A DNA stretch of 64,000 nt. It comes from Nonomuraea soli (lineage in GTDB: Bacteria; Actinomycetota; Actinomycetes; Streptosporangiales; Streptosporangiaceae). The position numbers and the translations under genes were made by a program. The stretch spans positions 1 through 64,000 of the forward strand of contig NZ_JACDUR010000004.1 of the NCBI RefSeq assembly GCF_013761175.1, written 5' to 3'. Below the pieces are notes generated by a model. It was not told where the DNA came from, did no database searches, and was given only the letters and a program-made list of their open reading frames with translations. Shown here one piece after another: positions 9,101-16,509 of this stretch (position 1 is its first letter; each line of letters starts with the position of its first letter).

Positions 9101-10258
9101 GACGGCGTCGAGGAAGTCGCGCGGTGTCCCGCACACGAATCTCGGCCACACGTACGCCTCGGCGAACGAGCGGTGGATGTCGGTGACCCACTTGTTCGGC
9201 GGGGTGTAGTCGGTGCCGACCGGCAGCAGGATGTTGCGCGTGGCCGCGACCGGCTTCAGCGCCCGGTAGAGCTCGAAGACGGCCTGCGTGGCCTCCTCCA
9301 GCGAGGCGGAGGAGTCCATCCACCAGCCGGCCGAGTAGTGCGCGGGCATGTAGTGCGTGAGCACTCCGGCGCCGGAGGGCGAGATCCACTCGAACTCGCT
9401 GGGGAACTGCATCAGCGTGGCGTCGTTCTTGGCGGCCTTGAAGTTCTTGCTGATGGGCCCCCACTGGTGGAAGGGGCCACGCGCCCAGGCGGAGCCGGTG
9501 AGCCCGGCGGCGGCCAGGTAGCCGGGGAACTGCGGGTCGTGCCCGAACGCGTCGAGCTGCCATGCCGTGCGAGGGTCGCCGCCGAGGATGTCACGCTGGT
9601 AGCCGATGCCGTAGACGATGTTGCGGATCGTGGTCTCGGCGCCGGTCAGGTTGGTGTTGGGCTCGTTGTAGGTGCCGCCCATCAGCTCGACCCGTCCGTC
9701 GGCCATCAGGCGGCGCAGGTCGGCGCGGCGCTCGGGGTGGGTGTCGAAGAACGGCTTGAGATAGTCGATCTCGGCGAGCACGAACTTGTAGTCCGGGTCA
9801 CGCAGCGCGAGGTCGATGTGCGCCTCGACCAGGGCGAAGGCGTTGCGCTCCCACAGCGGCCTGGTGGTGGCGTCGCCGGAGAGGAACTCCCACGGCGAGG
9901 TGTAGGCGGCCTGGGTGTTCCACCACACCGGGTCGTAGTGGAAGTGGGAGACCATGTACATGGTCCAGCCCGGCTCCTCCACGGTGACATCGACGGACAG
10001 CTCGGCGTCCGCGGCGGTGACGACGCAGGCCACCCGGGTCCCGTGGTCCCGCGTGATCCGCAGCGGCACCTCGACCACGATCTCGCCGTCGCCGGCGGGC
10101 ACGACGACGGGCGACGCCGGTCCGACGCCCTCTCCCCGCACGTCGAGCGGGGTGTCCACCTCGCCCCGCGCGACTGTGACCTTCAGGATCTGGTACGGCT
10201 CGGCCTCCGTTCCGACGAACAGGTCGGTGGACTGGGCGGACAGCAGGCGTACGGGCAC
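6158..10258 (-). CDS. Large alpha-mannosidase, glycoside hydrolase family 38, with extra beta-sandwich domains
   Basis: 1366 residues, longer than usual GH38 enzymes (about 1000). The zinc-binding motif HFHYDPVWW (His107, Asp109), the nucleophile Asp236 in WQLDAFGHDP and the HHDAITGS block identify a retaining alpha-mannosidase. The C-terminal ~350 residues look like NEW3-type and another beta-sandwich domain (ASHLLDTAVEGVVGFEVPDGW..., LTLRPGDRGSLVVRLANTTS...). No signal peptide or membrane segment, so probably cytosolic, acting on imported mannosides. GTG start with GGGGAG five bases upstream. First gene of the leftward operon with the parvulin-like and ROK genes; its promoter region carries a LacI-type operator, so mannoside-responsive control by the divergent regulator is likely. 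Confidence 0.93.
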   Translation of the reverse strand: MPVRLLSAQSTDLFVGTEAEPYQILKVTVARGEVDTPLDVRGEGVGPASPVVVPAGDGEIVVEVPLRITRDHGTRVACVVTAADAELSVDVTVEEPGWTMYMVSHFHYDPVWWNTQAAYTSPWEFLSGDATTRPLWERNAFALVEAHIDLALRDPDYKFVLAEIDYLKPFFDTHPERRADLRRLMADGRVELMGGTYNEPNTNLTGAETTIRNIVYGIGYQRDILGGDPRTAWQLDAFGHDPQFPGYLAAAGLTGSAWARGPFHQWGPISKNFKAAKNDATLMQFPSEFEWISPSGAGVLTHYMPAHYSAGWWMDSSASLEEATQAVFELYRALKPVAATRNILLPVGTDYTPPNKWVTDIHRSFAEAYVWPRFVCGTPRDFLDAVRSEQRLFSPQTRDMNPIYTGKDVSYIDTKQAQRAAEVAATDAEKLAAFASLLGLGAYPHTALDKVWRQLAYGAHHDAITGSESDQVYIDLLTGWREAHDLAADARDRALDALTGQISVEGRSIVVTNTLSFARDGLVRVRLAEGLTVDAPALHEDGVLTFLATDVPAMGWRSYPVIEGAPQGWQAVDGVSIENDRWSITADPARGGTLTSILDNGRELLTGAGNELRLYGEYPHHPDMGEGPWHLMPTGEAIGQGASAAAVRAENSALGSRLIITGELDGLAFEQIVTLWAGSGNVDFTTRILDYTGQDRLLRVRFPAHVPGALPVSDVAGAVIGRGFALPDADSAEHPWTLDNPANTWFGLSSTARVDLGEAGQRAIGVAEVVVPTLDDAPVARDLLVALARVGVTATTSTAVGSRYGWLDVDSNLPDVRIIVGEDNPLARELLELVDDVFAETLAKTGRVWVPAEKPLREVWRPSADLRDLRALPALIVTGPVEELVADLADAAIEAACPLGEEVLEDRTVTLLTYGLPGFAVDPSGALHLSLMRSCTGWPSGVWLDPPRRTAPDGSAFQLQHWTHEFRYSLAAGPGDWRALKLPSAGQEFITPLLPRYVPGQDGRWPAVHSLLSVEPARDVLFGTVKATGNPHAHGLAATPGDGVTIRLVESTGLGARAALDSPVLPLGSLIQSDLLEAPGGPARLELAGSEVATYLAPATLTQGAELGQTAETAQPVYSRYWLHNKGPAPLGYLPVSIAVSPGLVTQDGPFEADVVVASHLLDTAVEGVVGFEVPDGWSVSPAERVYRVEAGGHLRFPITVTPAAGQGLHFVTARTEAGGQVIEDVLTVALGDAPELPVPGTAPEDGVAAQGTKATEGRATGLVVTSPADTLTLRPGDRGSLVVRLANTTSAEIRGEGQLAAPWGTWEMLPSVVQGFTVAPGATVDLAFPVEVPLGMPAGHAWALAKVMWFGRCQYAPVVRLEVTR

Positions 10259-10301
10259 GGCGTCTCCCCGGGGGATGCTTCAGTGGCGAACGCCACCCTA
10301 A

Positions 10302-10315
10302 TGGCAACGTTGTCA
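10302..10315. promoter_or_regulatory. LacI-type operator upstream of the mannosidase operon
   Basis: TGGCAACGTTGTCA is a near-perfect 14-bp palindrome around AACGTT, 44 bases upstream of the mannosidase start. The same core recurs at 10348-10361, with 46 bp between centres. The shape is typical of actinobacterial LacI operators. The regulator is presumably the adjacent LacI protein. Confidence 0.75.
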
Positions 10316-10347
10316 TCAAGCTAGAGGCCCATGGAGAGCCGCCGAGA

Positions 10348-10361
10348 AGATAACGTTGTCA
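10348..10361. promoter_or_regulatory. Second AACGTT operator, overlapping the lacI promoter or start
   Basis: AGATAACGTTGTCA shares the core AACGTTGTCA with the site at 10302-10315. It contains TAACGT, a possible -10 hexamer eight bases before the GTG at 10365, and covers the alternative TTG start at 10356. Binding here would give autorepression. Confidence 0.65.
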
Positions 10362-10364
10362 CCC

Positions 10365-11360
10365 GTGACACGTCGCCCGACCATGAAAGATGTCGCCGAA
10401 GCCGCCGGAGTGGCGCTCAAGACGGTCTCGCGCGTGGTGAACGGCGAGACCACGGTGGCCCCCGAGACGCTCGGCCGTGTCCAGGCGGCCATCGACCGGC
10501 TCGGCTACCGGCGCAACGAGGGCGCGCGCCAGCTGCGCCAGGGCAGGTCACAGGCGATCGGGCTGGTCGTGCGCGACATCGCCGACCCCTTCTTCGCCGC
10601 CATCGGCAAGGCCGTGGAGACCCGCGCCGAGGAGGACGATCTCGTCGTCATGATCGGCTCCAGCCACGACGACCCGGCGCGCGAGCGGGACGTGGCGCTC
10701 GGCTTCACCGCCCGCCGTCCCAACGCCCTGATCCTGGCCCCCATCGCCAAACGCCAGGACTACCTGCTTCCCGACATCTCCGACGGCCTGGCGGTCTGCG
10801 CCGTGGACCGTCCCGCCCAGGGAATCGCGTGCGACGCCGTCCTCAGTGACAACGCTGTCGGGATCAGGCTGGCCGTGGAACACCTGCTCAAGCAGGGTCA
10901 CCGCCGCATCGGCTATCTCGGCGACGACCCGGCTGTCTTCACCGCCCGCGAGCGAGTCACCGCCTTTCGCGCCGTGATGGCCGAACACGGCGTCCCGGTC
11001 GACGAGCACGAGGTACGGCTCGGCAGCCCGAGCCCCGAGTTCGTCACGAGCGTCATGCGCACGATGCTCGACGAGTCCGACCCGGTCACCGCGCTGATCA
11101 CCGGCAACAACCGGATCACGCTGGAGGTGCTCAAGCGCCACCCGTCGCTCCCGGCCGCGCTGGTGGCCTTCGACGACCTCGAACTGGCGGAGCTGCTGCG
11201 GCCCGGCCTCACGGTCGTCGCGCAGGATCCGGAGGCGATCGGGCGCACGGCGATGTCGCTGCTCTCCGACCGCCTGGCCGAACCCCTGCGCGAGCCTCGG
11301 GAGATCCGCGTGCCGGTGCGCCTCATCCCTCGTGGATCGGGTGAAACCCTCCTACGATGA
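10365..11360 (+). CDS. LacI-family transcriptional regulator of the mannosidase operon
   Basis: About 331 residues: an N-terminal helix-turn-helix (TMKDVAEAAGVALKTVSRVVNG), hinge helix (GARQLRQGRS) and a periplasmic-binding-like effector domain (IGLVVRDIADPFFAAI to the end). Starts are possible at TTG 10356 (GAGAAG six bases upstream), GTG 10365 or ATG 10383. I choose 10365 because TAACGT eight bases upstream fits a leaderless transcript, but 10356 is a serious alternative. Divergent from the GH38 operon, with two shared operators between. The effector is probably a mannose-containing sugar (inference). The last codons overlap the P450 start as ATGA. Confidence 0.9.
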   Translation: MTRRPTMKDVAEAAGVALKTVSRVVNGETTVAPETLGRVQAAIDRLGYRRNEGARQLRQGRSQAIGLVVRDIADPFFAAIGKAVETRAEEDDLVVMIGSSHDDPARERDVALGFTARRPNALILAPIAKRQDYLLPDISDGLAVCAVDRPAQGIACDAVLSDNAVGIRLAVEHLLKQGHRRIGYLGDDPAVFTARERVTAFRAVMAEHGVPVDEHEVRLGSPSPEFVTSVMRTMLDESDPVTALITGNNRITLEVLKRHPSLPAALVAFDDLELAELLRPGLTVVAQDPEAIGRTAMSLLSDRLAEPLREPREIRVPVRLIPRGSGETLLR

Positions 11361-12523
11361 CGATCGTGCGCAAGGTGGACAGAGGGTCATCAGAGGTCGG
11401 TTGCCCCGTCGAACGCGGCGACGACGGCGTGTGGCGGATCCGCGGCCACGCCCAGGGCCGGACGGTGTTACGCAGCACCGAGACCGTCCAGGCGGGCCTG
11501 GGCGTCGAGACGATGGACAGGCTTCCCAAGAAGATCAGGCGGGCCGTGCTCTACCGCGACGGCCCCGAGCACCGCGAACACCGGCGGCAGACCGCCCGCT
11601 ACTTCACCCCGAAACGTGTCGACGAGAAGTACCGCGAGCTCATGGAGCGTGTCTCCGACGAGCAGATCGCCAGGCTGCTGCGCGACGGCAGCGCCGACCT
11701 GGGCGAGCTGAGCTTCAACGTGGCCGTCGAGGTGGCCGCGGCGGTGATCGGGATGACCGAGAGCAGGCCGGGCCTGTCCGCCCGGCTCGAACGGTTCTTC
11801 CCCGAGAAGTGGGGCCGGCCGGGCTTCACCAGCTTCCACGGCATCTACTGGTTCTTCCGCCAGATCCGCACCTTCGGCTCCATCTACTTCAAGGACGTAC
11901 GGCCCGCGGTGAAGGCCCGGCGTGCCGAGCGGCGCGACGACCTGATCAGCCACCTGCTCGACGAGGGCTGCCACGGCGGCGACGTGCTCGGCGAGTGCGT
12001 GACCTTCGCCGCCGCCGGCATGGTGACGACCCGCGAGTTCATCAACATGGCCGCCTGGCACCTGTTCTCGCAGGAGGAGCTGCGCAAGCGCTACGTCGGG
12101 GGCTCCCAGGCCGAGAGGTACGCGATCCTGCACGAGGTGCTGCGGCTCGAACCCGTCGTCGGCAACCTCAAGCGGCGCACCGTCGCCCCGCTCGACGTCG
12201 ACGGCACGGTCATCCCGGCGGGGGAGATCGTCGACATCGCGGTCAGCGCCACCAACCTCGACGGCTCGGCCGTCGGGCCCGACCCCGCTGACCTGTGTCC
12301 CGGGCGCGCGGTGGCCGACGGCGTCTCGCCCCACGGGCTGACCTTCGGCGACGGGCCGCACAAGTGTCCCGGCGCCCACCTGGCCGTGCAGGAGTCCGAC
12401 GTCTTCCTGACGAGGCTGTTCGCGGTGCCGGGGCTGGCCATGCGCACCCCGCCGCGCGTCACGATGAAGGAGGAGATCTCCGGGTACGAGCTGCGCGGCA
12501 TGATCGTCACTGCCGGTTCCTGA
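11357..12523 (+). CDS. Cytochrome P450
   Basis: 388 residues. The heme loop FGDGPHKCPGAHLA carries the axial Cys337, the K-helix ExxR is Glu260-Arg263 (EVLR), and the I-helix reads FAAAGMVTTREF, with TT where most P450s have the acid-Thr pair. Soluble class I type, needing a ferredoxin and reductase, neither encoded nearby. The ATG overlaps the lacI stop by four bases, so it is co-translated with a sugar regulator, an unusual partnership. The 3' end overlaps the convergent RpiR gene by 17 bases. Substrate unknown. Confidence 0.93.
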   Translation: MTIVRKVDRGSSEVGCPVERGDDGVWRIRGHAQGRTVLRSTETVQAGLGVETMDRLPKKIRRAVLYRDGPEHREHRRQTARYFTPKRVDEKYRELMERVSDEQIARLLRDGSADLGELSFNVAVEVAAAVIGMTESRPGLSARLERFFPEKWGRPGFTSFHGIYWFFRQIRTFGSIYFKDVRPAVKARRAERRDDLISHLLDEGCHGGDVLGECVTFAAAGMVTTREFINMAAWHLFSQEELRKRYVGGSQAERYAILHEVLRLEPVVGNLKRRTVAPLDVDGTVIPAGEIVDIAVSATNLDGSAVGPDPADLCPGRAVADGVSPHGLTFGDGPHKCPGAHLAVQESDVFLTRLFAVPGLAMRTPPRVTMKEEISGYELRGMIVTAGS

Positions 12524-13370
12524 AGACCTCCAGCGCCGCCCTGGTCGCCTTGAGCGCGGCCTCGGCGGTGTCGTAGGTGCGCTGGGCCAGGCCGACGAAG
12601 ATGCAGTCGACGATGAGCAGCTGGCTGATCCGGCTGGCCAGCGCGCCGGGGCGGAAGGCCGTCTCGCGGCCCGCCGACACCAGCGCGTGGTCCGACAGGA
12701 GGGCCAGCGACGAGCGCGGATTGTTGGTGATCGCCACCACCAGGGCGCCCGCCGCCTTGGCCGTGCGCACCGGCACCAGCACGTCGGGCGTCTCACCGCT
12801 GTAGCTCACCGCCACCACGACGTCGTCACTCTTCAGCAGGGCCGCACTGGTCAGCGCCAAATGCGCGTCGCTGAAGGGGCGGCTGGACAGGCCGATGCGC
12901 AGCAGCTTCTGCGACAGGTCGGTGGCGACCAGGCCCGAGGTGCCCACACCGTAGACGTCGACCCTGCGGGCCTCGGCGATGGCGGCCACGACCGCTTCCA
13001 GCTGCTCGGGATCGAGCTGGGCCGCGGTGTCGGCCAGCGCGTCGGACTCGGCCCTGGTCACCTTGGCGATGACGTCGGTGAGCGGGTCGTCAGGGCCCAG
13101 GTCGCCGGGGACGAGGCGTTCCGGCGTGTCTCGGGCGACCGCGGCGGCCAGGGCGAAGCGCAGCTGGGAGTAGCCGGAGTAGCCCAAAGCCCTGGCGGTG
13201 CGCACGATCGTGGCCTCGCTCGTGCCCGAGATGCCGCTGAACTCGGTGATGGTGCTGCGCACGACCACGCCGGGATCGTCGAGGATGATGCGGGCGATGG
13301 CCTGCGCGGCGGGCGTCAGCGACGGCAGCACGGCGCGCACCGCGGTGACGGGGTTGGCCGGCTCGGTCAT
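12507..13370 (-). CDS. RpiR/MurR-family regulator with SIS domain
   Basis: 287 residues: N-terminal RpiR helix-turn-helix (TITEFSGISGTSEATIVRTARALGYSGYSQLR, about 40-71) and a C-terminal SIS sugar-phosphate-binding domain (VDVYGVGTSGLVATDLSQKLLRIG; VVVAVSYSGETPDVLVPVRTAKAAGA). Such proteins sense phosphosugars. Next to nagZ (ATGA overlap) and across from anmK, the natural ligand would be MurNAc-6-phosphate or GlcNAc-6-phosphate. It lacks the features of a MurQ etherase beyond the SIS fold, so I call it a regulator. Its likely targets are the nagZ promoter and the divergent GHL10-anmK promoter. Confidence 0.9.
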   Translation of the reverse strand: MTEPANPVTAVRAVLPSLTPAAQAIARIILDDPGVVVRSTITEFSGISGTSEATIVRTARALGYSGYSQLRFALAAAVARDTPERLVPGDLGPDDPLTDVIAKVTRAESDALADTAAQLDPEQLEAVVAAIAEARRVDVYGVGTSGLVATDLSQKLLRIGLSSRPFSDAHLALTSAALLKSDDVVVAVSYSGETPDVLVPVRTAKAAGALVVAITNNPRSSLALLSDHALVSAGRETAFRPGALASRISQLLIVDCIFVGLAQRTYDTAEAALKATRAALEVFRNRQ

Positions 13371-14884
13371 GCGGTCTCACCGGTCGTGTGCGCGTCCGCC
13401 TGTGTCGTTGGCTCCGCCAGCCATTCCGCGGCGGCGATCGCCGATGCGCGGGAGATGCCGTGGGTCTCCAGGTAGGAGGCGCCGACCGGGGTGTCGGGGA
13501 TGCCCGTCTCGACGACGATGGCGTCGGGGCGCGCCGCGGTCAGGCCGGCCAGCGCCTGCCGTACCCAGGGGTGGCGGGCGGCGTCGTGCACGACGAGCAC
13601 GACCGGGCCCTCGGGCAGGGGCGGCAGGTCGTCGCCCATCGCGACGCGCACGCGGGTGGTGCCGGGCAGGCGCTCGGTGAGGGCGGCGGTCAGGCCGGTG
13701 GGGGTGCCGGGCCCGACGGCGAGATTGAGGCGGGGGTTGATCTCCAGGACGTGGGGCGGGGCCGTGAGCCTCGCGGCGCCGGTGACGGTGAGCGCCGCCC
13801 GCGCCGCCTCCAGCCCGACCGCCAGGTCGGGGGAGCCAGGGCCGGTGGCCGCCCGGCCGTGGGCCGCACCCGGGGAGCCGGTGGCCGCGTGGAGGGCCGC
13901 CTCCGTGGCGCGTGCGCCCTTGCCGTACCAGGCGGCGACGGCGGCGACCCGCGCGGAGGCCTCGGCCAGACGCTCCTCGGGCAGCGACCCGTCGCGTACG
14001 GCGGCGACGACGGCCTCGACGATCTCGGCCAGCCCCTGCTCGGTGGTCTGGCCGACGCAGATGGCGTCGCACCCGGCGGCCAGCGCCCGCACGGCGATCT
14101 CGCCGGGGGAGTGCAGCGCGGCGACCGCCTTCATCTCGATGGCGTCGGTCACCAGCATGCCCTCGAAGCCGAGCTCGCCGCGCAGCAGGTCGGTGAGGAT
14201 CGCCCGGCTCAGCGTCGCGGGCCCCGAGGGATCCAGTGCCGGTATCAGCAAATGTCCGCACATGATGGCTTTGACCCCGGCCTCGATCGCCGCCCTGAAC
14301 GGCGGCAGGTCACGCTCGTGGAAGAGCTCCGCCGAGGCGTGCACGGTCGGCAGCGCCAGATGCGAGTCGGTGACCGTGTCGCCGTGCCCGGGGAAGTGTT
14401 TGGCGCACGCCGCCACGCCCGCGCTCTGGTGCCCCTCGATCCACGCGGCGGTGTGCCGGGCGACCAGCTCGGCCGTCGGCCCGAAGGATCGCACGCCGAT
14501 CACCGGGTTGGCCGGGTTGGCGTTGACGTCGGCCGACGGCGCGTAGTTCAGGGTGATGTCGTGCGAGCCGACCAGGGAGCCGATCGCGTGACCCACACGA
14601 CGGGTCAGGTCGAGCGAGTCCGCGACCCCGAGCGCGCGGTTGCCGGGAAAGGAGCTGCCGGCGACGGCCTCAAGGCGGGTGACGACCCCGCCCTCCTCGT
14701 CGATCGCCACGACGACGTCGGCATTCTCCGCCCGGAGCTCGTCGACGAGCTCGCGACGCGGCAGGTTGCGGGCGAACAACACGGCGCCGCCGAGCCCCTG
14801 GCCCAGCGCACGGCGCAGCCAGTCGGGAGCGGAGGTACCGTCGAAACCCGGTTGCAGCACGCTGAGAGCCAGCTGGGAGAGCAT
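13367..14884 (-). CDS. nagZ: Beta-N-acetylglucosaminidase, GH3 (NagZ type)
   Basis: 505 residues. The NagZ signature KHFPGHGDTVTDSH (Lys162 to His175, the unusual His/Asp acid-base) and nucleophile Asp247 (VTDAIEM) are intact. Releases GlcNAc from muropeptide fragments, producing (anhydro-)MurNAc for AnmK. I start at ATG 14884 because GAAGGA lies seven bases upstream; an ATG at 14899 has no ribosome binding site. No signal peptide, so cytosolic. The C-terminal ~170 residues form an extra domain beyond the compact NagZ of E. coli (about 340 residues), as is common in actinobacteria. First gene of the leftward nagZ-rpiR pair. Confidence 0.93.
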   Translation of the reverse strand: MLSQLALSVLQPGFDGTSAPDWLRRALGQGLGGAVLFARNLPRRELVDELRAENADVVVAIDEEGGVVTRLEAVAGSSFPGNRALGVADSLDLTRRVGHAIGSLVGSHDITLNYAPSADVNANPANPVIGVRSFGPTAELVARHTAAWIEGHQSAGVAACAKHFPGHGDTVTDSHLALPTVHASAELFHERDLPPFRAAIEAGVKAIMCGHLLIPALDPSGPATLSRAILTDLLRGELGFEGMLVTDAIEMKAVAALHSPGEIAVRALAAGCDAICVGQTTEQGLAEIVEAVVAAVRDGSLPEERLAEASARVAAVAAWYGKGARATEAALHAATGSPGAAHGRAATGPGSPDLAVGLEAARAALTVTGAARLTAPPHVLEINPRLNLAVGPGTPTGLTAALTERLPGTTRVRVAMGDDLPPLPEGPVVLVVHDAARHPWVRQALAGLTAARPDAIVVETGIPDTPVGASYLETHGISRASAIAAAEWLAEPTTQADAHTTGETA

Positions 14885-14897
14885 GACATTTTCCTTC

Positions 14898-14909
14898 ATC
14901 AATATTGAT
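14898..14909. promoter_or_regulatory. Perfect palindrome ATCAATATTGAT in the nagZ / GHL10 intergenic region
   Basis: A 12-bp perfect palindrome in a locally AT-rich patch (14885-14935), located between the divergent nagZ and GHL10 genes and followed by GGAAGGTAATTTTC. Plausible binding site for the RpiR regulator; this is inference from position only. Confidence 0.5.
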
Positions 14910-14967
14910 CGGAAGGTAATTTTCTGTCATCGTCGCCCTGGATGACAACACCCCCCAGGAGTTCACG

Positions 14968-16509
14968 ATGAGCGCGCCCTCCAGAAGGACTGTCCTGCGC
15001 GGCCTGGCGTTGGCCGCGGCCGCAACCGCGGTGCCGCTGCCCGCCTTCGCAGAATCGGTCGCCGTGCCCCCGCCGCTGCACCAGATGCGCGGCATGTGGA
15101 TCGCCTCGGTGCTCAACATCAACTGGCCCTCCAAGCCCGGCCTCACGGTCGAGCAGCAGAAGGCTGAATACATCGCCTGGCTGGACGTCGCCCAGTCGCG
15201 CAAGCTGAACTCCATCTTCCTGCAGATCCGCCCCACCGCCGACGCCTTCTGGCCGTCGGCCTACGAGCCGTGGTCGCAGTACCTGACCGGGACGCAGGGC
15301 CAGGACCCCGGCTACGACCCGCTGGGCTTCGCCGTGGAGGAGACCCACAAGCGCGGCCTGCTGCTGCACGCCTGGTTCAACCCCTACCGCGTCTCGATGC
15401 AGGCCGACCCGGCCAAGCTGCACCCCGAGCACCCCGGACGCAAGAACCCGACCTGGATCCTGCCCTTCGGCGGCAAGCTCTACTACAACCCGGGCATGCC
15501 CGAGGTGCGCAAGTTCTGCCAGGACGCGATGCTCGACGCGATCACCCGCTACGACCTCGACGGCCTGCACTTCGACGACTACTTCTACCCGACCAACACC
15601 ACAGCCTTCGACGACAGCGCGGCGTTCGCGCAGTACGGCGCCGGCTTCCCCGACCTGGCCTCCTGGCGGCGCAACAACGTCGACCTGATGGTCTCGGAGA
15701 TGCAGCAGCGGGTGCTGGAGGTCAAGCCGGAGATCGCCTGGGGCATCTCGCCCAGCGGCATCTGGCGCAACAAGGGCACCGACCCGCTCGGCTCGGAGAC
15801 CAACGGCGGCCAGTCGTACGACAACCTGCACGCCGACACCCGCGGCTGGGTCAAGAAGGGCTGGCTCGACTACATCGCGCCGCAGCTGTACTGGTACATC
15901 GGCCAGCCGCCCGCCGACTACTCCAAGCTCGTGCCGTGGTGGTCCGACGTCGCCAAGGGCACCGGCGTCGAGCTGTGGATCGGCCAGGCCGCCTACAAGG
16001 CGGGCGACCCCGTCCAGGCGCCCGAGTGGCAGGACCCCAAGGAGCTGTCCGACCACCTCACGCTCAACAAGAACCACCCCGAGATCGGCGGCGACATCTG
16101 GTACAACGCCAACGACGTCAAGGTCGACAGGATCACCTCGATCTCCACCGCCGTCGCCGACCACTACGTACGGCCCGCGCTGGCTCCCGTGCTCGGCCGC
16201 CTGGCGAGCGGGCCCAAGCCGCGCCGCCCTGTCGTCGCCGTGGCCCGCACCAAGGACGACGGCGTCGAAGTGCGCGTCGTGGCCACCGGCAGGGACGAGC
16301 CCTTCCAGTTCGCCATCTTCCGCTTCGACAGCAGGCCGGGTGAGGGCGCCTTCGGCACCGCGGAGAACCTGGTCGCGCTCGTCCCCGGCGACCGCCACGT
16401 CACCGTCTACGACGCGAAGGGCAAGGAAGGCCAGTACTACTACGCGGTGGCCGTCGACCGGGTCAACCGGACCAGCGGGCCCAGCAACGGCTTCCGGGTG
16501 ATCTTCTAG
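14968..16509 (+). CDS. Secreted glycoside hydrolase-like 10 (GHL10/DUF187) protein
   Basis: 513 residues with a twin-arginine signal (RRTVLRG plus hydrophobic stretch, likely cut after AFA at about residue 29). The mature domain is the GHL10 TIM barrel: MRGMWIASVLNINWPS, FLQIRPTADAFWPS, LLHAWFNPYR and the acid-bearing DGLHFDDYFYP, followed by a fibronectin-like C-terminal part (RPVVAVARTKDDGVEVRVVATG). GHL10 relatives include outer-surface peptidoglycan glycosidases such as DigH, which acts on denuded glycan strands. Followed directly by anmK (TAGATG). With NagZ this suggests it trims wall glycans outside and feeds recycling. ATG with CAGGAG upstream. Confidence 0.9.
   Translation: MSAPSRRTVLRGLALAAAATAVPLPAFAESVAVPPPLHQMRGMWIASVLNINWPSKPGLTVEQQKAEYIAWLDVAQSRKLNSIFLQIRPTADAFWPSAYEPWSQYLTGTQGQDPGYDPLGFAVEETHKRGLLLHAWFNPYRVSMQADPAKLHPEHPGRKNPTWILPFGGKLYYNPGMPEVRKFCQDAMLDAITRYDLDGLHFDDYFYPTNTTAFDDSAAFAQYGAGFPDLASWRRNNVDLMVSEMQQRVLEVKPEIAWGISPSGIWRNKGTDPLGSETNGGQSYDNLHADTRGWVKKGWLDYIAPQLYWYIGQPPADYSKLVPWWSDVAKGTGVELWIGQAAYKAGDPVQAPEWQDPKELSDHLTLNKNHPEIGGDIWYNANDVKVDRITSISTAVADHYVRPALAPVLGRLASGPKPRRPVVAVARTKDDGVEVRVVATGRDEPFQFAIFRFDSRPGEGAFGTAENLVALVPGDRHVTVYDAKGKEGQYYYAVAVDRVNRTSGPSNGFRVIF

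Noticed and set aside
6779..10324. An 1181-codon open frame antisense to the alpha-mannosidase
   Set aside because: Same reason; the sense strand carries intact GH38 motifs and the antisense product has no recognisable domain.
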